64,000 nt of DNA, taken from [Leptolyngbya] sp. JSC-1. GTDB taxonomy: Bacteria > Cyanobacteriota > Cyanobacteriia > Elainellales > Elainellaceae. Position 1 is the stretch's first letter. Each line of letters opens with the position of its first letter. The stretch is from NCBI GenBank assembly GCA_000733415.1, contig KL662191.1, positions 1,811,029 to 1,875,028 of the forward strand, in the 5' to 3' direction. The position numbers and the translations under genes were made by a program. Below are positions 34,059-43,184 of the stretch, piece by piece. A model generated the notes under the pieces. The model saw only the letters and a program-made list of their open reading frames with translations, was not told where the DNA came from and did not search any database.

Positions 34059-35789
34059 ATGCTGCGGCTAGAACACATTAGTAAAATTTACCCGACAGGT
34101 GAGGTGCTCAAGGATGTCAACTGGGAGGTAAAACCCGGCGACCGAATTGGCCTGGTGGGCGTGAATGGGGCCGGGAAGTCCACCCAACTCAAAATCATTA
34201 CCGGCGACGAAGAGCCTTCGTCGGGTGAGGTGATTCGGCCCAGTAGCTTAAATATTGCCTATCTGTCCCAGGAGTTTGATGTTGATCCCCAGCGCACCGT
34301 GCGGGATGAACTGTGGCGGGCCTTTAAAGCGGCAAATGAAGTCCATGAAGGCTTAGCACAGGTGCAGCACCAAATGCAGTCTGCGGCTCCAGAGGAATTA
34401 GATGACCTGATCCATAAACTTGACCGGTTGCAACGTCAGTTTGAAGCACTGGATGGCTATGGTCTAGAAGCGCGGATCGAAAAGATTTTGCCCGAATTGG
34501 GCTTTAGCTTAGACGACGGGGATCGCTTGGTAGAGTCATTTAGCGGTGGCTGGCAAATGCGGATGGGCTTGGGCAAAATTCTGCTGCAATCGCCCGATCT
34601 ACTGCTGCTGGACGAACCCACCAACCATCTGGATCTAGAAACCATCGAATGGCTGGAAACCTACCTGAAGGGACTCAGCACGCCGATGGTGATTGTTTCC
34701 CATGACCGAGAGTTTCTGGACCGGCTCTGCACCCAAATTGTGGAAACCGAGCGGGGCATCTCCACTACCTACCTAGGAAACTACAGCGCTTATCTGGAGC
34801 AAAAGGCCGAAAACCAAACTGCTCAGCTCAGCGCCTACGAGCGTCAACAAAAGGAGTTGGAAAAGCAGCAAGCCTTTGTCGATCGGTTTCGAGCCAGCGC
34901 GACTCGCAGCACTCAGGCGAAAAGCCGTGAAAAGCAGCTGGAAAAAATCGAACGCATTGATGCGCCAATTGGAAGCGTTAAAGCCCTCCGGTTTCAGTTT
35001 CCACCTGCTCCCCGCAGTGGTCGAGAGGTGGTTCAAATCAAGGATCTGACCCATATCTACGACGATAATATTTTGTTTTTGGGTGCGAACCTGTTGATCG
35101 AGCGCGGGGATCGGATTGCCATTGTGGGGCCGAATGGAGCCGGTAAGTCTACCCTCCTGCGGCTGATCATGGGGATCGAAACGCCGACTGAAGGCGTGGT
35201 TAAGTTAGGGGATCATAACGTAATCCCTGGCTATTTTGAACAGAATCAAGCCGAAGCTTTGGACTTAACAAAAACCGTTATGGCAACTATCCATGACGAA
35301 GTTCCTGATTGGAAGAACGAAGAAGTTCGCACGTTATTAGGACGATTTTTGTTCAGCGAAGATACCGTTTTCAAAACAGTTAGTACCCTCAGCGGTGGCG
35401 AAAAGGCTCGTTTAGCACTGGCCAAAATGCTGCTGCGTCCAGCCAATTTTCTGATTCTCGACGAGCCAACCAACCATTTAGATATTCCGGCGAAAGAGAT
35501 GCTGGAAGAGGCTTTACAGAATTATGACGGCACCGCTATTGTGGTATCCCATGACCGCTATTTTATTTCTCAGGTTGCCAACAAGATTGTTGAAATTCGA
35601 GATGGAGAACTGCGGCTCTATCGCGGCGACTATCACTATTTCCTCGAAAAAGTTGAAGAGGAAAAAGAGCGGGTTAGGCTAGAAGCAATTGAGGCAGAAA
35701 AACGTGCCAAGGCTGCTGAGAAGAAAGCCAAGCAACGAGAGAAGCAAAAGCAAAAACAGGACGCTAGAAAGATAAAAGTTTCATCTTAG
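34059..35789 (+). CDS. ABC-F family ATPase (Uup/EttA-like)
   Basis: A 576-residue soluble protein with two ABC domains and no membrane part: Walker A GVNGAGKST (about 34-42) and GPNGAGKST (about 359-367), the signature FSGGWQMRMGLGKI in the first and LSGGEKARLALAKM in the second, and LLLLDEPTNHLD / FLILDEPTNHLD. The linker between them has charged residues typical of the ribosome-facing P-site tRNA motif region, and the end is a Lys/Glu-rich coiled coil as in Uup. ABC-F proteins act on the ribosome in translation; which subfamily is unclear. Confidence 0.93.
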   Translation: MLRLEHISKIYPTGEVLKDVNWEVKPGDRIGLVGVNGAGKSTQLKIITGDEEPSSGEVIRPSSLNIAYLSQEFDVDPQRTVRDELWRAFKAANEVHEGLAQVQHQMQSAAPEELDDLIHKLDRLQRQFEALDGYGLEARIEKILPELGFSLDDGDRLVESFSGGWQMRMGLGKILLQSPDLLLLDEPTNHLDLETIEWLETYLKGLSTPMVIVSHDREFLDRLCTQIVETERGISTTYLGNYSAYLEQKAENQTAQLSAYERQQKELEKQQAFVDRFRASATRSTQAKSREKQLEKIERIDAPIGSVKALRFQFPPAPRSGREVVQIKDLTHIYDDNILFLGANLLIERGDRIAIVGPNGAGKSTLLRLIMGIETPTEGVVKLGDHNVIPGYFEQNQAEALDLTKTVMATIHDEVPDWKNEEVRTLLGRFLFSEDTVFKTVSTLSGGEKARLALAKMLLRPANFLILDEPTNHLDIPAKEMLEEALQNYDGTAIVVSHDRYFISQVANKIVEIRDGELRLYRGDYHYFLEKVEEEKERVRLEAIEAEKRAKAAEKKAKQREKQKQKQDARKIKVSS

Positions 35790-35909
35790 TAAAGCGATAG
35801 AAAAGATTAATCAGTTTTGGTATTAATACTTCGGTTTTGAAGTACTCAAATCGAAAGTTTGAATGATATTATTGCTGAGAAATTGCTGAATCGAAGGGCT
35901 ACTCAACAT

Positions 35910-37508
35910 ATGGCACAGGTGCCAATTTCTCCGGTCGTACTGATCATCTTGGATGGATGGGGTTATCGAGAGGAAACCAACGGTAATGCCATTGCGGTTG
36001 CCAATACCCCCGTCATGGATAGCCTCTGGGCTGCTTATCCTAGAACTCTGATCCGAGCTTCCGCTAAAAGTGTGGGCTTGCCAGAAGGGCAAATGGGTAA
36101 CTCAGAGGTGGGCCACCTCAACCTCGGCGCAGGACGAGTTGTGCCGCAAGAACTGGTGCGCATTACCGACGCCGTAGAAGATGGCACCCTACTGAGTAAC
36201 TCGGCCCTGTTACAGATCTGCCAGGAAGTGCGACAACGGAATGGCAGGCTGCATCTCATCGGGCTGTGTTCAGAAGGCGGCGTTCACTCCCACCTGAGCC
36301 ACTTAGCTGGCCTGCTAGAACTTGCCAAGGAACAGGACATTGGAGAGGTTTGCATCCATGCAATTACAGACGGGCGGGATACTAAGCCAACCGACGGTCT
36401 GGCTGCTCTGGGGCAAATTCAGCGATATATCGATCAGTTTGGCGTAGGTCGGATTTCGACCCTCAGCGGACGCTACTATGCTATGGACCGCGACCGTCGC
36501 TGGGATCGAGTACAAAAGGCTTACGATGTACTTACCCAGGATGGCCCCGGAGATGGCCGCTCGGTACTAGAAGTGCTACAAGCCTCCTATGATGCGGGCG
36601 TAACCGATGAATTTGTGTTGCCAATCCGGATTGCTCCTGGTGCGGTTACTCCCGGCGATGGTGTAATTTTCTTTAACTTCCGACCAGATCGAGCGCGACA
36701 GCTGACACAAGCGTTCATTGACTCCAAGTTTGACGGCTTTGAGCGAGAGTTCATTACTCCCCTCACCTTTCTTACCTTTACCCAGTACGATCCTAGTTTT
36801 CCGGTCTTGGTAGCCTTTGAGCCGCAAAACCTCAACAATATTTTGGGACAGGTGATCGCTCAGCATGGCCTCAAGCAATTCCGCACTGCAGAAACTGAAA
36901 AATATGCCCATGTCACCTACTTTTTCAACGGTGGCATCGAAGAGCCGTTTGAAGGCGAAGATCGACAGCTAGTCCCCAGCCCAATGGTGGCCACTTACGA
37001 TCGTGCTCCTGCTATGTCTGCCGTACAGGTGACGGATGGAGCGATTGTGGCAGTGGAAAAGGGCGTCTATTCGCTGGTTGTGATCAACTACGCCAATCCA
37101 GATATGGTGGGGCACACCGGCAATCTAGACGCCACCGTGCAGGCTGTTGAAACCGTCGATACCTGTGTCGGTCGGTTGCTCGAAAGCATCGGTAAAGCGG
37201 GCGGCACGGCGATCATTATTGCTGACCACGGTAATGCTGAGCTGATGTGGGATGAGCAGGGCAATCCTTGGACCGCCCACACCACAAATCCGGTGCCGTT
37301 TATTTTGATAGAAGGCGAAAAGCGGAAAATTCCTGGTTACGGTACAGATGTGGAATTGCGGTCCGATGGCTGCTTAGCCGATGTGGCACCGACGATTCTG
37401 CAAATTTTGGGCCTACCCCAACCCACCGAAATGACAGGCCGCTCAATGATTCTGCCCAGCGAATATGAGGTCCGTGCTAACCGCACACCGGTCCGGGTTT
37501 CACTCTAG
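35910..37508 (+). CDS. gpmI: 2,3-bisphosphoglycerate-independent phosphoglycerate mutase
   Basis: Interconverts 3- and 2-phosphoglycerate in glycolysis. The 532-residue enzyme starts with VVLIILDGWGYREE, the metal motif; GNSEVGHLNLGAGR carries the catalytic serine; the second metal cluster is in IADHGNAELM and HTTNPVPFI. The start is the ATG at 35910; the frame extends 51 bases upstream with an unconserved leader. Cytosolic housekeeping enzyme, followed on the same strand by secG after about 160 bp. Confidence 0.96.
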   Translation: MAQVPISPVVLIILDGWGYREETNGNAIAVANTPVMDSLWAAYPRTLIRASAKSVGLPEGQMGNSEVGHLNLGAGRVVPQELVRITDAVEDGTLLSNSALLQICQEVRQRNGRLHLIGLCSEGGVHSHLSHLAGLLELAKEQDIGEVCIHAITDGRDTKPTDGLAALGQIQRYIDQFGVGRISTLSGRYYAMDRDRRWDRVQKAYDVLTQDGPGDGRSVLEVLQASYDAGVTDEFVLPIRIAPGAVTPGDGVIFFNFRPDRARQLTQAFIDSKFDGFEREFITPLTFLTFTQYDPSFPVLVAFEPQNLNNILGQVIAQHGLKQFRTAETEKYAHVTYFFNGGIEEPFEGEDRQLVPSPMVATYDRAPAMSAVQVTDGAIVAVEKGVYSLVVINYANPDMVGHTGNLDATVQAVETVDTCVGRLLESIGKAGGTAIIIADHGNAELMWDEQGNPWTAHTTNPVPFILIEGEKRKIPGYGTDVELRSDGCLADVAPTILQILGLPQPTEMTGRSMILPSEYEVRANRTPVRVSL

Positions 37509-37560
37509 AGCAGAACTAGCGTACACAGAGAAGGGATAGGATAAGATCGGTAGGACTCAG

Positions 37561-37601
37561 TTTGTTGTAACTGTTTGTTGTAACTGTGTTTGTTGTAACT
37601 G
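37561..37601. repeat. 13-bp tandem repeat, three copies
   Basis: TTTGTTGTAACTG at 37561-37573, 37574-37586 and 37589-37601 (two bases inserted before the third). It lies in the secG leader. Confidence 0.9.
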
Positions 37602-37671
37602 TTGCGAGCACTTGCGGCTTGCAGCAGGCAACCTGAGCCGAACTGCATGCTTTGGATTGGGATTTCTGATT

Positions 37672-37926
37672 ATGACAGTGACTGGCATTGTGACGATTCT
37701 CTGGGCGATTGCCGGAGTTGGGCTGATTGTGCTTGTATTGCTTCACAGCCCAAAAGGAGACGGTTTGGGTGGCTTGGGCGGTCAGGCGCAGCTTTTCACT
37801 AGCACCAAGAGCGCTGAAACAACGCTTAATCGCGTCACTTGGACTCTAACAGCCATCTTCATGGGGTTAACGGTCGTTTTGAGTGCAGGATGGCTCAACG
37901 CACCGCCCCCTCCTCCGGCTAGCTAA
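37672..37926 (+). CDS. secG: Preprotein translocase subunit SecG
   Basis: An 84-residue two-helix membrane protein: first helix VTILWAIAGVGLIVLVLL, then the conserved cytosolic loop HSPKGDGLGGLGGQAQLF, second helix LTAIFMGLTVVLSAGW. This is the accessory SecG subunit of SecYEG. The start is the ATG at 37672; the frame extends 60 bases upstream without a signal. The following protease gene starts three bases after its stop, so they are probably co-transcribed. Confidence 0.94.
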   Translation: MTVTGIVTILWAIAGVGLIVLVLLHSPKGDGLGGLGGQAQLFTSTKSAETTLNRVTWTLTAIFMGLTVVLSAGWLNAPPPPPAS

Positions 37927-37929
37927 ACC

Positions 37930-38805
37930 ATGCTTCGACCGCTATGTAGGTTGCTGGAACGGCAGCCTATTTTTTGCTTATCTATTCGTCTGTCTTGCGC
38001 TTCTGCTCTGAAATTCGCGTTGGGCTGGCTATGTGCTTTCTGGTTGGCGCTGATCCTAGGTTGGAGTGCACCTGGAAAATCTGCTCCAGCCAACTTATCA
38101 ACCAATTTCGTATCTACTAGTTTCTCTACTGCTAATTTCTCTACAGAGCCAGCGACCCAGCTTCCTCCACTGGCCGTTCATCCCTTGCCCCCTTTCCTAG
38201 CGCAATGGCAGGATTCAGAGCAGCAAGGGGACTATTTTGATGCCATAGAACCGACGGCGGCTGGCTATCTGGTTTGGTCTACTTTTCCAGTTCGAGTCTA
38301 TATTCAACCGCCTGATGCTGCCGATACCACTGGCCGCACCCGAGCGTGGTCCGAGGCAGTTCAGCAAGCGCTTCAGGAATGGGCCGTCTATTTGCCGTTA
38401 ACCCTAACGCCTGATTCCGCAACGGCTGATATCTCAATCTGGCGTGCTGTGCCACCGCTGCAACCGTTAGCACCCCAAACCAAACCGAACCAACCGCTGA
38501 TTGACCGTTTGCCTAGGGTACGTGCCGCAGAAACCCGCTACGAAATTTTTGTCAGCGCTCCTCAGTCTATCCTGTCCCATCGCTATACGATTCACCTCAG
38601 CCCGAATCAAACCTCGTCCTATACCCTGGCTACCGCTCGTCATGAACTCGGCCATGCGCTGGGAATTTGGGGCCACAGTCCGCTGCCAACTGACGCTCTC
38701 TACTTTTCCCAAGTGCGTCACTCACCGCCCATTTCCCACCGCGACATCAACACTCTCAAGCGTATCTATGAACAACCCACTCGCTTGGGATGGGAACTAC
38801 GCTAG
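37930..38805 (+). CDS. Exported matrixin-like zinc metalloprotease
   Basis: A 291-residue protein with a membrane or signal segment (LGWLCAFWLALILGW, residues about 31-45) and a C-terminal matrixin-type zinc motif, HELGHALGIWGH at 237-248 (zinc His and catalytic Glu all present). The middle resembles the N-terminal strands of matrixins/astacin-like proteases. It should act in the periplasm or outside. Three bases separate it from secG; a functional tie to export is possible but unproven. No propeptide cysteine switch is seen. Confidence 0.85.
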   Translation: MLRPLCRLLERQPIFCLSIRLSCASALKFALGWLCAFWLALILGWSAPGKSAPANLSTNFVSTSFSTANFSTEPATQLPPLAVHPLPPFLAQWQDSEQQGDYFDAIEPTAAGYLVWSTFPVRVYIQPPDAADTTGRTRAWSEAVQQALQEWAVYLPLTLTPDSATADISIWRAVPPLQPLAPQTKPNQPLIDRLPRVRAAETRYEIFVSAPQSILSHRYTIHLSPNQTSSYTLATARHELGHALGIWGHSPLPTDALYFSQVRHSPPISHRDINTLKRIYEQPTRLGWELR

Positions 38806-38945
38806 CCAGCACGCTCCTTAGCAAATCAAATTAGTAAATCAAACTTAGTAAATCAAACTAGGGCCAAACTAGGTAACGACCAATTCCTGATCCTCGGTAG
38901 GATGGAAGCTATCTGCCACATATCTTCCATGAACGGTTTAAGCCT

Positions 38946-39302
38946 ATGCCTTCTTCCCTATCCTCGCCCCAACTGCGGCTCAACCTGTCAGAGGGTTCTG
39001 TGTCCTTCAGTTTCAGCCCTGATGCAGCCACCAACCTGAAGCAGGCAATTGACACATTAATGAATCGGCTGAAGGTAAACGCAACGCAGACAGGCGGTAA
39101 ATCCCAACCTCAGGAACCGATGGAGTATCGGTACACCGGAGAGGTATTTTTAGAGATTTTTTGTAATCCCAATATCTGGTCGAGTCCCTTTGCAGCCAAG
39201 GTGCTGATTACGCTAAGAGATGAACGCATTCGCCTCAATACCGAGGCAGAACTCACCCGACTGATCGAGGACGTGAATCAGTTTTTGGAACAATATGGCT
39301 GA
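38946..39302 (+). CDS. Conserved cyanobacterial hypothetical (118 aa)
   Basis: A soluble 118-residue protein with alternating strands and a final helix (LRLNLSEGSVSFSFSP, EYRYTGEVFLEIFCNPNIW, VLITLRDERIRLNTEAELTR). No signal peptide. The composition is convincing and I believe it recurs in cyanobacteria, but I cannot give it a function. It is 140 bp after the protease gene, so perhaps separate. Confidence 0.65.
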   Translation: MPSSLSSPQLRLNLSEGSVSFSFSPDAATNLKQAIDTLMNRLKVNATQTGGKSQPQEPMEYRYTGEVFLEIFCNPNIWSSPFAAKVLITLRDERIRLNTEAELTRLIEDVNQFLEQYG

Positions 39303-39504
39303 GGGAATATCAAGCTGCGGTAAGCTGACAAACTTGGTCTCAATCTGCTTAGATAAGCACTGAGTTTGCTGCCATTACCATTTACCATCAAAGAAAAGCT
39401 GGCAAGCCAGTTCTCGCCCTAACTCACAAACTTGCAGCTAATATAAAGAACTTAAACCGAGCACTCAAAACTCATACTACTGCCCATTCATTCTGTTGAG
39501 CGCC

Positions 39505-39888
39505 ATGAATTCTGATACCTTAACTCAGCTAATCCAAAAGGGATTTCGGGTCACGCTTGGGGCCACAGCGACTCTGGTTGAAGCCTTGCAAGATCCTCAA
39601 CGTCGAGAAGCCAACTTGGACAAGTTGACAACCGAGCTTAGCCAGTTGGCGGAAGAATGGGAGACGAAAGGCATTTCCACCGAACAGGAAGCCCGCAACT
39701 TTGTGGATACCCTCTGGAGAAGAGAGACCAACCCGTCCGCGGGTCAGGCGGTTCCCCAGTCGCCCAGGCCGTCCTTGCCTAGAGAGTCAGTCTCTCCTGA
39801 TGTGCAGCAAGACTTACAGGAACTAACGGCCCAAATTGCGGCAATTCGTGCTGAAATTGAGCGGCTGCGCGACCAAGATAATTCCTGA
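39505..39888 (+). CDS. Phasin-like helical protein (127 aa)
   Basis: A 127-residue, mostly helical acidic protein: TLTQLIQKGFRVTLGATATL, then a second helix ANLDKLTTELSQLAEEWETK, a proline-rich linker and a C-terminal coiled coil (LQELTAQIAAIRAEIERLRD). This layout is that of small phasin-like or polyhydroxyalkanoate-associated proteins in cyanobacteria, but the match is by pattern only. The ATG at 39505 is preferred over an in-frame TTG. Confidence 0.6.
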   Translation: MNSDTLTQLIQKGFRVTLGATATLVEALQDPQRREANLDKLTTELSQLAEEWETKGISTEQEARNFVDTLWRRETNPSAGQAVPQSPRPSLPRESVSPDVQQDLQELTAQIAAIRAEIERLRDQDNS

Positions 39889-40254
39889 AGCCGCCGTTTA
39901 TTTTATTCAATTCAATCTATTTGGGGGTAGATTCCCCAACCCTTGGGGCGTTGTATTTGGGCATGTGAACCGAAATACCCCGCCGCTTGCGGCAGGGTGA
40001 GTTTATTTACAAAGACAAGAAAAATCAGGTGTTTCTCTAGTGCCCCTAGGATTTTAGAAAAACACCTGGTTATCTACTCGTAGATGCTGATTTATGTGGC
40101 AAAAGCGTCGCAGCTCAGACTTAGATCACAATTTATGGATCTCTAAATTAGAGCAGGTTATGCAGAGCATTGTGCTAACTGAGGGTGTTTACAATTGCCG
40201 ATTGAGTTCGTCTATTAAGCAAAATAGATTTGTTTGATTAAAACGATCAATCAT
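39889..40254. other. Intergenic, 366 bp, with two hairpins
   Basis: A stem CCCCGCCGC-TT-GCGGCAGGG lies at about 39978-39997, and a longer one at 40026-40068 (listed). No gene found. They probably serve as terminators between converging genes. Confidence 0.55.
40026..40068. repeat. 14-bp inverted repeat with 15-base loop
   Basis: CAGGTGTTTCTCTA and TAGAAAAACACCTG pair at 13 of 14 positions. No T-run follows on either strand. It may be a bidirectional terminator or a fossil element end. Confidence 0.8.
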
Positions 40255-40476
40255 TCAATCATTTTCCCAGTCTTCCCGGCCCAACAAATCGCCAATTCGA
40301 TCGCGCAGCAGGAAATCGTGATCTTCTAGAACACACTCGATCCCGGCCCACTCACGAGCGGGAATATATTGACAGAGGACATAAATCGGCTGGTGACGGC
40401 TAACAACCCCCTTTTGTACCAATTGCCGTGCTTCATCTTGCAGTAGGTTCATTGAATACTGAACAGATTGAATCAT
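40255..40476 (-). CDS. DUF4327 family protein
   Basis: A 73-residue protein with MNLLQDEARQLVQKGVVSRH at the start, IYVLCQYIPAREWAG in the middle and an acidic end, the pattern of DUF4327, a small cyanobacterial family of unknown role. No signal or membrane segment. Single gene on the minus strand. Confidence 0.75.
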   Translation of the reverse strand: MIQSVQYSMNLLQDEARQLVQKGVVSRHQPIYVLCQYIPAREWAGIECVLEDHDFLLRDRIGDLLGREDWEND

Positions 40477-41160
40477 GATTCACCCTCTGGAAACTGGATT
40501 ATGGTTCGTTTATGCCCAAATAGGCGGAGAAAGTAGAGAAGAGCATGACAGCTCGAATCCAAATTCGGCGAAGTAGCACAAAGTTAAACTGAGAAATCGT
40601 CTTTGTAATCAGGTATACTGAATGATTTCTATTTTCACGCTAACGCTCTACTGATCATATTAATAAAGATTACGAAGGTCAGCAAATCTTGACGAAATAT
40701 TGGGGCTGTGCTGCAGAGATGCTGAAGCTGCAATACTGAGCCAAGAGTGGTTAGAACATCGCCAGAAAACGAACAAAAACAGGATAGTACCGTTAGGAAC
40801 ACATTGAGGTCGTACTCAAACTTCTACCTAAGCTAGATGCACGATGAGATTCACCGAGGCTAGGAAATGCAGCCAAAACCTGGCATTCCCATGTCGCAAT
40901 ATCGCAAATAAACAAACAAAGCAGTGGGCGGCAGCTGATCCATCCTTGACCTCTGAGCCATCTCATCCTGGATTGAATATCATCCTGGATTGAATATAAG
41001 CCAGCCCTAGAGTACCTACACTTGAGCTTATCCTCCCTAATTAGCCTAAAATGCAGAGGTTTCGGCATATTAGCCTCAAAATCATTTTTATGCTTTCTCA
41101 AGCTTTCTTAGGCTTTTCTTAGTCTTCTATTAATATTGATTGCAAAACCTGCGGGTTTAG
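40477..41160. other. Intergenic, 684 bp
   Basis: A minus-strand frame at 40793-41101 shows no protein-like pattern and is not accepted. A direct repeat ATCCTGGATTGAATAT-like (twice near 40965-41000) is the only structure seen. Confidence 0.5.
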
Positions 41161-42291
41161 TTAAATGGCAACCGCTGCCTGACGTTTTTGGCCGATCTCG
41201 ATTGCTACTTGAATCGCTGCTTTGAAGCTGTCTGCTTGAGCAACCCCCTGTCCGGCAATATCAAATGCGGTACCGTGGTCAGGCGAAGTGCGAATAAACG
41301 GCAAGCCAATCGTGGTATTCACAGCCCGGTCGAACGCCATTAGCTTGACGGGAATCAAGCCTTGGTCATGATAGAGCGCCAGATAAGCATCCTCACCGAG
41401 ATTGGCGTCTGCTGAGCCGCTGCTGCTAAGCCCGTACCAGGTTTGGGCTGGCCGAACCCACAGAGTATCGGGAGGAACCGGACCTCGCAGGTGAACCTGG
41501 GGAAACTGAGCAGCCATCTCCTCTAACCAGGGAATCAGCCAGGTTTGCTCCTCCTGCCCGAGTTGGCCTTGCTCTCCGCTATGGGGATTGAGGCCGGCAA
41601 TTGCAATCCGGGGATGCCTCAAGCCAAAGTCTTGCTGCAATGCTTGAATCAATAGCTCTAGCTTCTGCGTCATCAAAGCAGGGGTTAGGGTATCGGGCAC
41701 CTGCCGCAGGGGAATGTGGGTCGTGGCGAGTAGGGCACGTAGTGTCCAATCAGTATGGGGAGAACGGGCCACAAACAGCATGCCAAACCGCTCTCTACCA
41801 GCTCGTTCAGCCAACAGCTCAGTTTGCCCCGGATACAGATGACCGGCAGCCTTCCAGGCTGATTTAGCAATTGGAGCAGTGACAATCCCAGCAAAATTTC
41901 CTCGCAAGGTTTGGGCAATTGCCGTTTCCAGGAAGCGAAAGCTGGCGGCTCCACTGGCCGCATTCCCTATGCCCAACCGAATTTGCTCCCGGACCGAGAG
42001 GGGCAGCTCCACGTCCAGAATTGACAAGCTATCTGGATGGGCAAGTTGAACCAATGTGCTTTGTGGCGGTTGAGCAGACAGTTGAATTTGCAGCTGTAAA
42101 TCCCGGTATGCTTGCCAGAGCAGATCCCGATTGCCAACAATCGTAATCTCACAGCAATCTGGAATAGTTGGGTCAGCAAGGGCCTTCAAAACCACTTCAG
42201 GGCCAATTCCAGCTGGGTCGCCAAGCGCAATCGCCAGTCGAGGTTTGCACTGGGGTTGGGAAGTAGAAGGGGAATGGGGAGAGATCGCCAT
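41161..42291 (-). CDS. pdxA: 4-hydroxythreonine-4-phosphate dehydrogenase
   Basis: Pyridoxal phosphate synthesis (DXP-dependent route). The 376-residue enzyme has the substrate motif [19 protein letters not shown] near the N-terminus, [13 protein letters not shown], the metal histidines in [13 protein letters not shown] and in [15 protein letters not shown], and [16 protein letters not shown]. The start is the ATG at 42291; the frame extends 45 bases upstream without a ribosome site. Monocistronic on the minus strand, diverging from petM. Confidence 0.95.
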   Translation of the reverse strand: MAISPHSPSTSQPQCKPRLAIALGDPAGIGPEVVLKALADPTIPDCCEITIVGNRDLLWQAYRDLQLQIQLSAQPPQSTLVQLAHPDSLSILDVELPLSVREQIRLGIGNAASGAASFRFLETAIAQTLRGNFAGIVTAPIAKSAWKAAGHLYPGQTELLAERAGRERFGMLFVARSPHTDWTLRALLATTHIPLRQVPDTLTPALMTQKLELLIQALQQDFGLRHPRIAIAGLNPHSGEQGQLGQEEQTWLIPWLEEMAAQFPQVHLRGPVPPDTLWVRPAQTWYGLSSSGSADANLGEDAYLALYHDQGLIPVKLMAFDRAVNTTIGLPFIRTSPDHGTAFDIAGQGVAQADSFKAAIQVAIEIGQKRQAAVAI

Positions 42292-42404
42292 GAAAACCAA
42301 ATGATGGGCCGCAATTTGATTCAGATTGGCCGCCAAACTGCTTTAAGATCTTCTAAAGATTGTAAATTTTGCTGTCTACATAGTTTTTGAGGAGAGTAAA
42401 GGCA

Positions 42405-42509
42405 ATGGGTGGCGAGATTTTTAACACGGCCCTTCTATCGGCTGTCCCGATCCTGATTGGGTTGGCCTTGGGCTTTCTAATGCTGCGGTTTCAGGGTGGA
42501 GAAGAGTAA
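42405..42509 (+). CDS. petM: Cytochrome b6f subunit PetM
   Basis: A 34-residue single-helix thylakoid subunit of the cytochrome b6f complex (subunit 7). The sequence MGGEIFNTALLSAVPILIGL, then ALGFLMLRFQGGEE matches PetM from end to end. GGAG lies about ten bases before the ATG. It is too short for common length filters. SmtB on the other strand ends three bases away; ycf39 follows downstream on the same strand, so smtB appears to have been inserted between two photosynthesis genes. Confidence 0.97.
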   Translation: MGGEIFNTALLSAVPILIGLALGFLMLRFQGGEE

Positions 42510-42512
42510 GCG

Positions 42513-42893
42513 CTAATCTTCTGGCTCATCGAGGTGCTCGGCCACCTCGCGGTAGAGCGTCAACACATGGCTGTCCTTCAAGTAGTAGAAGACATTGCGT
42601 CCTTGCTTGCGATAAGTGACTAGCCGCATGGCCCGCAGAGTTCGGAGTTGATGGGAAACGGCTGATTCCGTCATTTTGACAACGGCAGCCAAATCACAAA
42701 CACACAACTCCTGCTCTGCTAGCGCCGACAGAATTCGTAGACGATTGGCATCTCCCAACAGGCTAAAAAACTCCGCCATGCGTTGAGCTTTCTCGGTGCT
42801 GAGAATTTCTCGGTGCAATTGGCGAACATGTTGCAAATTCACTGGGTGTTGCACTTCGCAGTTGGGAGCGGTTGGGATCGAAGCAGAGTCCAT
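42513..42893 (-). CDS. smtB: SmtB-like zinc-sensing ArsR-family repressor
   Basis: A 126-residue ArsR/SmtB winged-helix repressor. The recognition helix region reads MTESAVSHQLRTLRAMRLV; the alpha-5 zinc site DSHVLTLYREVAEHLDE is Asp107-His109-His120-Glu123, spaced exactly as in SmtB. It also has a Cys-x-Cys (Cys64, Cys66) before the helix, seen in alpha-3 metal sites (CadC/ArsR), and Cys12. Zinc should release it from DNA. The matching 12-2-12 operator lies before smtA at 20605-20630, 22 kb away, so repressor and target are split. Own operator not seen. Confidence 0.93.
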   Translation of the reverse strand: MDSASIPTAPNCEVQHPVNLQHVRQLHREILSTEKAQRMAEFFSLLGDANRLRILSALAEQELCVCDLAAVVKMTESAVSHQLRTLRAMRLVTYRKQGRNVFYYLKDSHVLTLYREVAEHLDEPED

Positions 42894-43184
42894 AGGAAAA
42901 GTCCATTACAAGTCCATCACAGTAGAAGTGTTGTTGCATTGCAAGCGCAGCCGTAAGTTGCAAGCACCTCAGGGTAACAGCAAACGCAACCTTCTAGAGA
43001 TTCGCTAAACTCAAACAATGGTTCAGCTAGATTACCCTTAGCGTAACAGTTTTAGCAGGGGTAAAGTTTGGATTGCCTCTGGTTTGAAATTTTTGACAAA
43101 GCTGGACACTGAATCCCTTTCCTCTAGGATCAGTTTTGGTATATCTTAAACTAAGAAAATTAATAAATCGTTACGGAATCCCTC

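Noticed and set aside
40793..41101. Minus-strand 102-residue frame
   Set aside because: Covers repeats and low-information sequence, lacks a ribosome site and protein-like pattern.
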